This document shows positions 1 to 5,822 of a stretch of DNA of 8,524 nt, piece by piece. Each line of letters opens with the position of its first letter. Positions within the stretch are counted from its first letter, which is position 1. The DNA comes from an uncultured Eubacteriales bacterium. GTDB lineage: Bacteria > Bacillota > Clostridia > Christensenellales > CAG-917. A program made the position numbers and the translations under genes. The notes under the pieces are model-generated. The model was not told the DNA's origin, did not search any database, and saw only the letters and a program-made list of their open reading frames with translations. The DNA lies in assembly GCA_900553825.1 (NCBI GenBank), contig USEV01000025.1, positions 1-8,524 on the forward strand, read 5' to 3'.

Positions 1-36
1 TTATCGTCGGCAGCGTCAGATGTGTATAAGAGACAG
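1..36 (+). other. Nextera i5-side adapter remnant (technical sequence)
   Basis: Bases 18-36 are the 19-base Tn5 mosaic end AGATGTGTATAAGAGACAG, preceded at 4-17 by TCGTCGGCAGCGTC, the standard Nextera Read 1 adapter tail. Bases 1-3 (TTA) match the last three bases of the 8-base index seen in reverse complement at the other end of the window. This is library-construction sequence and not part of the genome. Any reading frame using bases 1-36 should be cut back to 37. Confidence 0.98.
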
Positions 37-192
37 GTTGTGGTCCTTGTGGCCGTGGCTGACAGTCACTATGTCAGCCGTAACTTCGGGCATTTCGTAA
101 CCCACATATGGGTGATACGGGTCGGTGACAACCGTCGTCCCCGTGCTCTCTTCGAGCTTGAATGAGGAATGCCCCAACCAAGTAATTTTCAC
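37..192 (-). CDS. UlaG-type MBL-fold metal-dependent hydrolase, N-terminal fragment
   Basis: This is the first 52 codons of a gene whose 3' end is lost at the insert boundary; the frame is open right up to base 37. It starts with GTG (192-190) behind an AGGAGG site that overlaps the stop codon of the upstream prs-like gene, with 9 bases between that stop and the GTG. The protein begins VKITWLGHSSFKLEE, followed by a TDPY segment (residues 23-26) and, at residues 46-51, HGHKDH, which fits the metal-binding HxHxDH motif of metallo-beta-lactamase-fold hydrolases. The beginning and spacing match the COG2220 (UlaG-like) branch, which is a cytoplasmic family of metal-dependent hydrolases with mostly unknown substrates. 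Full-length members have roughly 210-250 residues, so about three quarters is missing. The tight spacing implies co-transcription with prs. The fold is secure from sequence; substrate is unknown. Confidence 0.88.
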
Positions 193-201
193 TGTTTCCT
201 C

Positions 202-1362
202 CTAGTCGTTCTGACGCTTGTTGATTCTTTCCACAAGCTGATGTATCTTCTCGAACGGGTCGAGAAGGTTGGACACCGCCTCGTTGAGATTGCCGGCGGC
301 GATGATGTACGCAAGGTACTTGGACATATCCGCCTCGACAAACCACTTGCAATCCTTGAGCTCGGGGATGCGGTAGCAGAGGTTGGTGGATATGACCGCG
401 TCGAAAAGTCCTTCCTCGTAGGCGCGGTTGAACTTGTCCACGCCTTCGGTGAAGAGGGCGAATGTTGCGGAGAGGAACACCCTCTGCGCGCCCTTTTCCT
501 TTATCTCGCGAGCGAGCTTTATCATGCTGTCGCCCGTCGCAATCATGTCGTCGGCGACAAACACATTCATGCCCATGACGGGGCTGCCGATATACTCGTG
601 CGCGATGATGGGATTCCTGCCATTGACGACATTGGCGTAATCCCTCCTCTTGTAGAACATACCGAGGTCGAGCCCGAGGACGGAGGCGTAGTACACATTC
701 CTGCCGATTGCGCCCTCGTCGGGAGAGATGCACATCAGGGAATTCTTGTCCAGCCTGACATCGGGGAAGTGCTTTGTGAGCGCTTTCAGGACCTGGTAGG
801 TCGGGAAGTAGTTGTCAAAGCCCATGAGAGGCACCGCGTTCTGCACTCTCGGGTCGTGCGCGTCGAAGGTGATGACATCGCTGACGCCCATGGAATAGAG
901 CTCGTTGAGCATGAGGGCGCAGTCCAGGGATTCCCTGCCCGCCCTGCGGTGCTGACGCGACGCATACAGCATGGGCATGACCACCGTGATGCGCTCGGGC
1001 TTGCCGTTCGCCGCGCAGATGATGCGCTTGAGGTCGGCAAAATGTTCGTCCGGGGTCATCGGAATCTGCTTTCCGAAAAAGTTGTAGGTCACTCCGTGGT
1101 TTGCGACATCGCAGATGATGAAAAGGTCCTTGCCGCGCAGAGTCTCCATTATTATTGCCTTGCCGTCGCCGCTCGTAAACCGCGGGCAGGAAGAATCTAC
1201 GATGAAGGTGTCTTTCTGAAGCGAGCCCTCGATCCCGACCGACTTGTACCACTCAACCAGCTTTTTGTCGATGAGTTCCGCAAGTTCGCGTGCACCGGGG
1301 GTGGCAATGATTGCAAGTGGTCCTTTGGGGCGGGAAGTGGAAAGCGTGAATTTGGAAGTCAT
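202..1362 (-). CDS. prs: Ribose-phosphate pyrophosphokinase (PRPP synthetase), long divergent form
   Basis: A cytoplasmic enzyme of 386 residues that transfers pyrophosphate from ATP to ribose 5-phosphate, making PRPP for purine, pyrimidine, histidine and NAD synthesis. The PRPP-binding loop is VFVADDMIATGDSM (267-280) with the paired Asp 271-272. The catalytic flexible-loop region is MPMLYASRQHRR (129-140), equivalent to the usual YARQDRK. FDAHDPRVQ (166-174) stands where classical enzymes have DLHxxQIQ, and SPDEGA (213-218) matches SPDxGG. The classical enzyme has about 310-320 residues; this one is longer, like a second type found in Clostridia, so the symbol is by family and not by close identity. 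I chose the ATG at 1362-1360 because AGGAGG (1374-1369) sits 6 bases upstream and the protein then begins MTSKFTLS; an in-frame ATG 17 codons earlier has no such site and lies upstream of the predicted promoter. It has its own promoter (1385-1413) and is followed by the MBL hydrolase. Confidence 0.92.
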   Translation of the reverse strand: MTSKFTLSTSRPKGPLAIIATPGARELAELIDKKLVEWYKSVGIEGSLQKDTFIVDSSCPRFTSGDGKAIIMETLRGKDLFIICDVANHGVTYNFFGKQIPMTPDEHFADLKRIICAANGKPERITVVMPMLYASRQHRRAGRESLDCALMLNELYSMGVSDVITFDAHDPRVQNAVPLMGFDNYFPTYQVLKALTKHFPDVRLDKNSLMCISPDEGAIGRNVYYASVLGLDLGMFYKRRDYANVVNGRNPIIAHEYIGSPVMGMNVFVADDMIATGDSMIKLAREIKEKGAQRVFLSATFALFTEGVDKFNRAYEEGLFDAVISTNLCYRIPELKDCKWFVEADMSKYLAYIIAAGNLNEAVSNLLDPFEKIHQLVERINKRQND

Positions 1363-1384
1363 TTGTTTCCTCCTGGATAGGGAC

Positions 1385-1413
1385 AGTATAACAGACCCTT
1401 CACCGAATTTCAA
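1385..1413 (-). promoter_or_regulatory. Sigma-A type promoter for prs
   Basis: On the minus strand, TTGAAA (1413-1408) and TATACT (1390-1385) are separated by exactly 17 bases. TG precedes the -10 by one base (TGTTATACT), an extended -10. Predicted transcription start is near 1378, giving a very short leader of about 16 bases that is mostly the ribosome binding site. A second TATAAT at 1432-1427 lacks a recognisable -35. The 115-base gap between hemW and prs shows no clear hairpin terminator, so read-through from lepA-hemW is also possible. Confidence 0.7.
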
Positions 1414-1477
1414 TTATTTTCACCACATTATATTGATTTTGCACACAATTCCGGTGTTGTACGAAAAAAGGGAAAAA

Positions 1478-2602
1478 TCATATTATTTCCGCCAGCACGG
1501 AGTTCATCACCTGCAACCCGCGACGGGTCAGACGGATTCTGCCCTCCTTGCGCTCGAAAAGCGCTTCGACGCGGCCGATATCCCTGCCCTCCAGGAGCTT
1601 TTCGTCGATGCCGTACGCCGTGCGAAGCCCCAGCATTATGCTCTCCGCCCTGATTTCGTCAGGGGTGAGCACACTCATCTCCGCACGGGGAACATCGTCG
1701 AACGCGCCGACGCAGTTGACGCCGCCGATATAGGCGTTCAGGTCCTCGGGCGACGCAAAGCGGATTTCCGCCGCGAGCGGCGTACCGTCCGCCGCGCTCT
1801 TGACCAGCGAATGCGCTCCCGCCCCCAACCCGAGATACTCCTCGCGCGTCCAGTAGCCGAGATTGTGCACGGATTCAAACCCGTTCAAGGCAAAGTTCGA
1901 CACCTCGTAACGCTCCCTCGCGTACGGAGCCAGGGTGTCGATTGCAAGCTCCATATAGTCCGCCGTCTCGTCCTCCGTCGGAAGCATGACCCTGTCCTCC
2001 TCCACGGCGCGCGCAAGCGGTGTCCCCTCTTCGAGAGTGAGCTGATAGACGGATATATGCGGCGCGGAAGCCGCCGCCTCTTTGAGCTCGTCCGCGACAA
2101 TGTCCTCCGTGTCGTAGGGCAAGCCTATGATGAAATCCTCCGAAAAGTTGTCGAAAAGTCTGCCGACGGAAGCGATTGCCGCCCGTGCCGTCGCCGCGTC
2201 GTGCAACCTGCCGACTGAGCGTAGGTTGTCGTCCGAAAAGCTCTGCACGCCTATGCTTATTCTGTTCACGCCGTTGGCGCGGAAGGCGCGGAGCTTTTCC
2301 TCCGTCGCGCTCTCGGGATTGACCTCCGCCGTCACCTCGACGGGCGAGGCGCCGGGAAAGGCTTTCCACACCGCCGAAAACAGGCTGTCGATGTCCCGTG
2401 TCGAAAGCAGCGAGGGCGTGCCTCCGCCCAGATAGACGGTGTCTATCCGCGCTTTCGGGAATCGTTCTCCCGCAAAGGCTATTTCGCGTTTTAATGCCGT
2501 TAGATAGCTGAAAACAAGCGCATCCGAACATCCTGCATACGAGTTGAAATCGCAGTAGGCGCACTTCTTTTTGCAAAACGGAATGTGTATGTAAAGCTGC
2601 AT
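1478..2602 (-). CDS. hemW: Radical SAM family heme chaperone HemW-like protein
   Basis: A 374-residue radical SAM protein. The cluster motif CKKKCAYC (C10, C14, C17) binds the 4Fe-4S cluster and SAM. GGGTPS (59-64), RISIGVQSF (114-122) and GLGAGAHS (258-265) are typical of the HemN/HemW superfamily. HNLGYW (246-251) fits the HNxxYW motif linked to heme binding in HemW, and the length fits HemW, not the longer coproporphyrinogen dehydrogenase HemN. Many genomes label this family 'coproporphyrinogen III oxidase', but HemW proteins studied so far insert or carry heme and do not perform that oxidation. The start ATG (2602-2600) follows the lepA stop TAA after a single base (TAAAATG). The open frame extends 52 codons further upstream inside lepA, but that extension is not HemW-like. 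No Shine-Dalgarno is seen at normal distance, so translation probably depends on termination and restart from lepA. The lepA-hemW order is conserved in Bacillota. Confidence 0.93.
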   Translation of the reverse strand: MQLYIHIPFCKKKCAYCDFNSYAGCSDALVFSYLTALKREIAFAGERFPKARIDTVYLGGGTPSLLSTRDIDSLFSAVWKAFPGASPVEVTAEVNPESATEEKLRAFRANGVNRISIGVQSFSDDNLRSVGRLHDAATARAAIASVGRLFDNFSEDFIIGLPYDTEDIVADELKEAAASAPHISVYQLTLEEGTPLARAVEEDRVMLPTEDETADYMELAIDTLAPYARERYEVSNFALNGFESVHNLGYWTREEYLGLGAGAHSLVKSAADGTPLAAEIRFASPEDLNAYIGGVNCVGAFDDVPRAEMSVLTPDEIRAESIMLGLRTAYGIDEKLLEGRDIGRVEALFERKEGRIRLTRRGLQVMNSVLAEII

Positions 2603-2603
2603 T

Positions 2604-4406
2604 TTATTTGTCGTCACCGACCTTGAGTATGCTGACGAAAGCCTCACTCGGCACTTCCACCGAACCGACCCTGCGCATACGCTTTTTGCCCTCTTTCTGT
2701 TTTTCGAGGAGCTTCTTTTTGCGGGTAATGTCACCGCCGTAACACTTGGCAAGGACATCCTTGCGGAGCGCCTTGACCGTTTCGCGCGCTATGATTTTGC
2801 CGCCGATTGCCGCCTGTATCGGGATTTCGAACAGCTGGCGCGGGATTGCGTCCTTGAGCTTTTCGGCAATGCCCCTGCCCCTCGCATACGCCTTGTCGCG
2901 GTGCACTATGAGGGAAAGCGCGTCGCACATATCGCCGTTGATGAGCATATCAAGCCGCACCAGGTCGCTCTTTTCGTAGCCGTCGGGCTCGTAGTCCAGG
3001 GAGGCGTAACCGCGTGTGCGGGATTTCAGGCTGTCGAAGAAGTCGTATATGATTTCGTTGAGCGGCAGTCTGTATGTCATCTGCACGCGCGTGGTGTCGA
3101 CATAGGTCATGTCTATGAACACGCCGCGCTTGTCCTGACAAAGCTCCATGATCTGCCCCACATATTCGGGCGGAGTGAAGATCGTGGCTTTGACCATGGG
3201 CTCCTCGATGCTCTCGATTTCGCTCGGATTGGGGAGGTTGGTGGGATTGTCGACAATCAACTTTTCGCCGTTGGTGCGGGTGACATGGTAGGAAACGCCG
3301 GGCGCGGTGGTAATGAGGTCGAGGTCAAATTCGCGCTCGAGCCTCTCCCCTATTATCTCCATGTGCAAAAGCCCCAGGAAACCGCATCTGAAACCGAAGC
3401 CGAGGGCTTTCGATGTCTCGGGTTCGAAAGTGAGCGACGCGTCGTTGAGCTGCAGCTTCAGGAGCGCTTCCTTGAGGTCGTTGTAACGCGCGCCGTCAGC
3501 GGGGTAAACGCCCGTGAAGACCATGGGCGTGACCTTTTTGTAACCCTTGAGCGGAGCCGCCGCGGGACGGTCGGCGGAAGTGATTGTGTCGCCCACCGCG
3601 GTGTCGGCGACATTCTTTACGCTTGCGGCGATGTAACCCACTTCACCCGCAGAAAGCGAGGTTTTCGGCTTCATTCCGGGTGAATAAACCCCCACTTCGA
3701 CGACTTCGAACACTTTGCCCGTTGCAAACATCTTGATCCTGTCGCCGGCTTTCACCGTGCCGTCCATGATGCGGACCATGGAGATTGCGCCGCGGTAATT
3801 GTCGTAGTAGCTGTCGAATATGAGCGCTTTGAGAGGCGCGTCGGGGTCGCCCTTGGGGGGAGGCAGTTTCTCCACTATCTGCGCAAGCACATCGTCTATT
3901 CCTATGCCCTCTTTCGCGGATATGAGCGGGCACCCCGTGGTGTCGAGTCCAATGATGTCCTCAATCTCCTTCTTCACCCCTTCCGTGTCGGCGGAGGCGA
4001 GGTCGATTTTGTTGATTACGGGCAGGATTTCGAGGTCGTTGTCCAGCGCAAGATACACATTGGAAAGCGTCTGCGCCTCCACCCCCTGCGTCGCGTCTAC
4101 GACGAGCAGCGCGCCTTCGCACGCCGCGAGCGAGCGCGACACCTCGTAGGTGAAGTCGACATGCCCCGGGGTGTCAATCAAGTTGAAAGTGTATTCCTCG
4201 CCGTTGTGCTCGTAAAACAGCCTGCAGGTCTGCAGCTTGATTGTTATGCCCCTCTCCCTTTCGATGTCCATGTTGTCGAGGAGCTGGTCGGACATATCGC
4301 GCGACGAAACCGTCCCCGTCCTTTCGATGAGGCGGTCGGCAAGTGTGCTTTTGCCGTGGTCGATGTGCGCTATTATGGAAAAATTGCGGATATGTGAAAG
4401 GCTCAA
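2604..4406 (-). CDS. lepA: Translation elongation factor 4 (LepA GTPase)
   Basis: A complete 600-residue ribosome-associated GTPase, close to the usual ~600. It acts on ribosomes in the cytoplasm, with proposed roles in back-translocation, stalled elongation or initiation. G-domain motifs are all present: G1 AHIDHGKS (13-20), G2 around RGITIK (52-57), G3 DTPGH (78-82), G4 NKID (132-135) and G5 SAK (163-165). The LepA-specific C-terminal region is intact, including [17 protein letters not shown] near the end. The start is TTG (4406-4404): the codon just before it is an in-frame TAG, so the gene cannot begin earlier, and the protein then opens as known LepA proteins do ([19 protein letters not shown]). 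A GAGGA ribosome site lies 4 bases upstream of the TTG. It is first in a lepA-hemW transcript driven by the divergent promoter at 4463-4491. Confidence 0.98.
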   Translation of the reverse strand: MSLSHIRNFSIIAHIDHGKSTLADRLIERTGTVSSRDMSDQLLDNMDIERERGITIKLQTCRLFYEHNGEEYTFNLIDTPGHVDFTYEVSRSLAACEGALLVVDATQGVEAQTLSNVYLALDNDLEILPVINKIDLASADTEGVKKEIEDIIGLDTTGCPLISAKEGIGIDDVLAQIVEKLPPPKGDPDAPLKALIFDSYYDNYRGAISMVRIMDGTVKAGDRIKMFATGKVFEVVEVGVYSPGMKPKTSLSAGEVGYIAASVKNVADTAVGDTITSADRPAAAPLKGYKKVTPMVFTGVYPADGARYNDLKEALLKLQLNDASLTFEPETSKALGFGFRCGFLGLLHMEIIGERLEREFDLDLITTAPGVSYHVTRTNGEKLIVDNPTNLPNPSEIESIEEPMVKATIFTPPEYVGQIMELCQDKRGVFIDMTYVDTTRVQMTYRLPLNEIIYDFFDSLKSRTRGYASLDYEPDGYEKSDLVRLDMLINGDMCDALSLIVHRDKAYARGRGIAEKLKDAIPRQLFEIPIQAAIGGKIIARETVKALRKDVLAKCYGGDITRKKKLLEKQKEGKKRMRRVGSVEVPSEAFVSILKVGDDK

Positions 4407-4454
4407 CTAGTCCTCGCTTTTTCGCCCCGTAAGCGAAAATTTTAACTTTGCGTA

Positions 4455-4483
4455 TTGACATTATTATAATGTAAATCTAGAAT
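4455..4483 (+). promoter_or_regulatory. Sigma-A type promoter for the GDPD gene
   Basis: A perfect -35, TTGACA (4455-4460), is followed after exactly 17 bases by TAGAAT (4478-4483). The predicted start of transcription is around 4490, giving a leader of about 30 bases to the ATG at 4521. It shares nearly all its bases with the minus-strand promoter for lepA. A second plus-strand TATAAT at 4465-4470 lacks a good -35. Confidence 0.75.
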
Positions 4484-4491
4484 TATATCAA
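4463..4491 (-). promoter_or_regulatory. Sigma-A type promoter for lepA-hemW
   Basis: On the minus strand, TTGATA (4491-4486) and the consensus TATAAT (4468-4463) are separated by exactly 17 bases. Transcription would start near 4456, giving a leader of about 50 bases before the TTG start of lepA. The element overlaps the plus-strand GDPD promoter over 21 bases (4463-4483). Confidence 0.75.
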
Positions 4492-4520
4492 CAAAATCAC
4501 TTCAACTCGGGAGAAAAGCT

Positions 4521-5267
4521 ATGAACATGGATTGGCTCTTTTCGACACCTGTCGCGCACCGCGGGCTTCACGACGACGCCCTGCCCGAAAACAGCCTGCC
4601 CGCCTTCGAGGCGGCAATCGCAATGGGGGTCAACATCGAAATCGATGTCCAGCTCACCAGCGACGGGCACATCGTCGTCTTCCACGACTACAGCCTGAAA
4701 CGCGTCTGCGGCGTCGACAAAAAGCTCAAGGACTGCACTCTTGCGGAGCTCAAGACGATGCGTCTTTGCGGCACGGAGAACACCATCCCCACCTTTGACG
4801 AGTTCCTGGAGCTCGTGAACGGCAGGACGGGAATACTGTGCGAGATAAAAGGGCTCAATCCCTACGCGAACGCAATTTCCAAAGCGGTTTGCGAGCGTCT
4901 GAAAACCTACAAGGGCAACATCGCGCTTCAATCCTTCAACTACGGTTCGGTGAGGTACTGCCGCCGTCACACCGACCTGCCCTCGGGACAACTCTGCACC
5001 TGGCAGAACCCCTCGGGAGGCGGTCGCTCGCACCTCACGGATTTCATGGGAAAACTGTGGATAATCAAGGTGTCGAAGCCGCACTTCGTCGCCTACGATA
5101 TCCGCGACCTCGCCGACAACAAATATGTCGCAAAGGCGCGCAAGTTCATGCCCGTCATCACCTGGACGGTCAACTCCCCCGAAAAGCTCGAAACGGCGGC
5201 AAAATTCGCCGACAACATCATCTTCGAGGACATCGGCGACATCGTCAGGGCGCGTTACAACCTGTGA
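4521..5267 (+). CDS. Glycerophosphodiester phosphodiesterase (GDPD family), cytoplasmic
   Basis: A 248-residue TIM-barrel enzyme of the GDPD family, which hydrolyses glycerophosphodiesters to sn-glycerol 3-phosphate and an alcohol, using a divalent metal. Family catalytic and metal residues are visible: HRG (13-15), PENS (22-25), EID with E40 and D42, FHD with H55, and CEIKG with E108 and K110. The length fits the short cytoplasmic members. There is no signal peptide or membrane segment, so substrates would be imported or internally generated phospholipid-headgroup products. The ATG at 4521 is preceded at 7 bases by GGGAG; a second ATG two codons later (M3) cannot be excluded. The gene stands alone: it has its own promoter (4455-4483) and a terminator at 5317-5340. 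Substrate preference cannot be read from sequence, and UgpQ/GlpQ-type naming would overstate it. Confidence 0.92.
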   Translation: MNMDWLFSTPVAHRGLHDDALPENSLPAFEAAIAMGVNIEIDVQLTSDGHIVVFHDYSLKRVCGVDKKLKDCTLAELKTMRLCGTENTIPTFDEFLELVNGRTGILCEIKGLNPYANAISKAVCERLKTYKGNIALQSFNYGSVRYCRRHTDLPSGQLCTWQNPSGGGRSHLTDFMGKLWIIKVSKPHFVAYDIRDLADNKYVAKARKFMPVITWTVNSPEKLETAAKFADNIIFEDIGDIVRARYNL

Positions 5268-5316
5268 GGTCCGCGCCCGGGTAGCCCGTTTCCCAAGCGC
5301 ATGAAAGCGACAACAA

Positions 5317-5340
5317 AAAACCCGCCAAAAGGCGGGTTTT
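5317..5340. terminator. Bidirectional rho-independent terminator
   Basis: A perfect inverted repeat has 10-base arms (5317-5326 and 5331-5340: AAAACCCGCC / GGCGGGTTTT) around an AAAA loop. Six G-C pairs are followed by U-rich runs on either strand, with the A-run extended on the left (5315-5320). It lies 49 bases after the GDPD stop codon on plus and about 44 bases after the stop of the small minus-strand gene, so it serves both convergent genes. Confidence 0.93.
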
Positions 5341-5384
5341 CGTTTCCCTGCCCGTCATGCGAGCGAGGTTCATTCCGAGCGGAA

Positions 5385-5618
5385 TTACGCGTTCTGCTTC
5401 TTCCAGGCGTCGACTTTCGCCTTGCTCATCGCGGTCAGCTTCTCGCTCTTGTAGGGGGATTCCTCGCCGCCGTTGGTGTAGAGGAAGTAGGTGCCGTCCT
5501 CCGCGACATAGAGGGTTTCCTCGTAACCTGCGGGGTCGCCGTAGCAACCGTTGGTCACCTTTTTGATTACGCTCATTTCGATGGTGTCATAGACTTTGCC
5601 TTTGACGGTCTTTTTCAT
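5385..5618 (-). CDS. Uncharacterised small protein (77 residues)
   Basis: The protein is 77 residues, with no signal peptide, membrane segment, or cysteine metal motif (one Cys, C25). It begins MKKTVKGKVYDTIE, is followed by an ETLYVAEDGTYFLYTNGG stretch (34-51) that looks like two beta strands with a tight turn, and ends in a short basic helix-like tail (SKAKVDAWKKQNA). The order 'GKxYDT, NG.Y, ETLY..xxGxYFLY..GG..S.Y..E, final helix with W' resembles small hypothetical proteins common in Firmicutes genomes and mobile elements; function is not known to me. The start ATG (5618-5616) has GGAGG at 5629-5625 with 6-base spacing; the frame stays open 36 codons further upstream, but that extension crosses the predicted promoter and is not protein-like. 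It is a single gene between its own promoter (5664-5691) and the bidirectional terminator. Confidence 0.85.
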   Translation of the reverse strand: MKKTVKGKVYDTIEMSVIKKVTNGCYGDPAGYEETLYVAEDGTYFLYTNGGEESPYKSEKLTAMSKAKVDAWKKQNA

Positions 5619-5663
5619 AATATGCCTCCGTAAGGATGATTTCGGATTTCTCCACTGCAAGAT

Positions 5664-5691
5664 ATTATCACAAAACGGAGCAGCAAGGCAA
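5664..5691 (-). promoter_or_regulatory. Candidate promoter for the 77-residue protein gene
   Basis: On the minus strand, TTGCCT (5691-5686) and GATAAT (5669-5664) are separated by 16 bases; TG lies one base before the -10 (TGTGATAAT, an extended -10). Predicted transcription start is near 5657, giving a leader of about 39 bases. The -35 matches consensus at only four of six positions, so the extended -10 and upstream A-tracts may matter. Confidence 0.6.
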
Positions 5692-5708
5692 CTGTTTGAC
5701 GCCACGGG

Positions 5709-5735
5709 AAAAAATAGACAAAACAAGACAAAAAA
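5709..5735. other. Helically phased A-tracts upstream of small-gene promoter
   Basis: Three A-tracts on the plus strand, 5709-5714 (6 A), 5720-5723 (4 A) and 5730-5735 (6 A), have centres about 10 and 11 bases apart, close to one DNA helical turn. The last two belong to a direct repeat AGACAAAA at 5716-5723 and 5726-5733. Spacing of this kind is known to bend DNA. The block lies upstream of the -35 (5691) of the small minus-strand gene, at roughly -52 to -78 from its predicted start, so a role as a curved upstream element is possible but inferred. Confidence 0.5.
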
Positions 5736-5771
5736 CGCGCCCGCCCACTCCCCTGTCGCACTGCCGCAAGG

Positions 5772-5799
5772 AAAAAAATCCCCACCGTTCGGCGGGGAT
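5772..5799 (-). terminator. Rho-independent terminator for rplS-glycosyltransferase transcript
   Basis: On the minus strand, ATCCCCGCC (5799-5791) pairs with GGTGGGGAT (5786-5778) around a GAAC loop, a 9-pair stem with one G-T wobble, and runs directly into seven T (5778-5772). It begins 24 bases after the stop codon of the 743-residue protein gene. On the plus strand the hairpin is followed by GG and five T, a poorer terminator. Confidence 0.92.
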
Positions 5800-5822
5800 G
5801 GTTTTTCATGCGCGTCTTACGT

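Noticed and set aside
169..1380. A 403-codon open frame on the plus strand opposite prs
   Set aside because: No ribosome site or family motif; covered by a clear PRPP synthetase on the minus strand.
1441..1477. Possible terminator after hemW
   Set aside because: T-rich on the minus strand (TTTTTCCCTTTTTT) but no stable stem before it.
1244..2218. A 324-codon open frame on the plus strand across prs, the intergenic region and hemW
   Set aside because: It spans two well-supported minus-strand genes and the prs promoter, and shows no protein family features.
4419..4439. Inverted repeat TTTTCGC / GCGAAAA in the lepA leader
   Set aside because: Only 7 pairs with three G-C, no run of T in the proper place, and just upstream of the ribosome site; too weak to call a terminator or riboswitch.
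5278..5288. Small hairpin CGGG-TAG-CCCG after the GDPD stop
   Set aside because: Four pairs only; the strong terminator at 5317-5340 explains the 3' end better.
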